In this document: positions 23,645 to 23,954 of the stretch, one piece after another
Layout: the number at the start of each line of letters is the position of its first letter
How positions within the stretch are numbered: the first letter of the stretch is position 1
Assembly: GCA_035463315.1 (NCBI GenBank)
Contig: DATHTJ010000103.1
Location: forward strand, 1-23,954
Length of the DNA stretch: 23,954 bases
Direction of reading: 5' to 3'
Source of the DNA: GCA-003244245 sp035463315
Lineage (GTDB): Bacteria; Actinomycetota; Actinomycetes; Mycobacteriales; Pseudonocardiaceae
Translations under genes and position numbers: made by a program
Notes under the pieces: generated by a model
What the model was told of the DNA's origin: nothing
Database searches by the model: none
The model's input: only the letters and a program-made list of their open reading frames with translations

Positions 23645-23954
23645 TCAGGACAGGCTCTCGATGACCGCCTGGGCCACCGCCTTCATGGTGGTTCGGCGAT
23701 CCATCGCATTGCGCTGGATCCAGCGGAACGCTTCGGGTTCGGTGAGTCCGTGCCGGGCCATCAGCAGTCCCTTGGCACGCTCCACCCCCTTGCGGGTCTC
23801 CAGCCGGTCGTTGAGGCCCGCCACCTCGGACTCCAGGGCGACCAACTCACGGAAGCGCGACACGGCCAGCTCCACCGCCGGCACCAGGTCCTTGCGACCG
23901 AACGGCTTCACCAGGTAGGCCATCGCACCGGCATCGCGAGCCCGTTCCACCAGC
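23645..23954 (-). CDS. pdtaR: ANTAR-domain response regulator PdtaR, 3' part (cut by window edge)
   Basis: Only the C-terminal 102 residues are in the window; the gene continues past the right edge. The visible part starts at the end of the receiver domain, with AYLVKPFGRKDLVPAVELAV (the conserved receiver Lys in VKPF). A coiled-coil linker follows (about ELVALESEVAGLNDRLETRK), then the ANTAR RNA-binding domain with VERAKGLLMARHGLTEPEAF and WIQRNAMDRRTTMK. It closely resembles mycobacterial PdtaR (Rv1626), the partner of histidine kinase PdtaS, which binds RNA hairpins to antiterminate transcription. The phosphorylated Asp lies outside the window. The position beside polA matches the mycobacterial gene order. 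Confidence 0.93.
   Translation of the reverse strand, partial: LVERARDAGAMAYLVKPFGRKDLVPAVELAVSRFRELVALESEVAGLNDRLETRKGVERAKGLLMARHGLTEPEAFRWIQRNAMDRRTTMKAVAQAVIESLS

Noticed and set aside
1..23954. CRISPR arrays, tRNA or rRNA genes
   Set aside because: No regularly spaced repeat-spacer pattern and no cloverleaf or rRNA-like sequence noticed by reading; a dedicated scan was not possible.

Overview
The window is high-GC, actinobacterial-type chromosomal DNA. The block pdtaR (ANTAR regulator), polA, rpsA, coaE with a fused GrpB domain resembles the mycobacterial pdtaR-polA-rpsA-coaE neighbourhood. The Rv2578c-type radical SAM gene, the actinobacterial SOS box and the frequent GTG starts agree with this. 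I infer an actinomycete near Pseudonocardiales or Mycobacteriales; the genus cannot be fixed from the sequence alone.

Left part (1-5350) is accessory. It holds a lower-GC gene (360-2783, minus) for an unusual copper-radical oxidase with three N-terminal lectin-like repeats, a galactose/glyoxal-oxidase core with all expected ligands, and a C-terminal domain I do not recognise. Next come a decayed ISAs1-type transposase fragment, an MDR-family quinone oxidoreductase, and a roughly 540-base stretch with no convincing gene but some repeat-like motifs and a perfect 20-base palindrome.

Middle part (5350-10640): a truncated ABC-F ATPase stops just after its second Walker A motif. A radical SAM protein and a YibE/F-like membrane protein diverge from a short spacer that holds a perfect LexA/SOS box. 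Then comes a graveyard: a TPP-enzyme (pyruvate oxidase-like) scrap, an intact 58-aa acidic protein, an acetate-kinase tail and a hemerythrin start. An intact DUF1772-like membrane protein follows.

Right part (10644-23954) is core genome: coaE-grpB, rpsA, a SAM methyltransferase, polA, a hotdog thioesterase, a complete branched-chain-amino-acid-type ABC transporter (livH with an N-terminal exported domain, livM, livG, livF, and a convergent lipoprotein binding protein), and the 3' part of pdtaR running off the right edge. livH-M-G-F are nearly contiguous or overlapping and look like one operon. Strong hairpins separate the convergent pairs methyltransferase/polA and livF/binding protein. No tRNA, rRNA or CRISPR array was seen.
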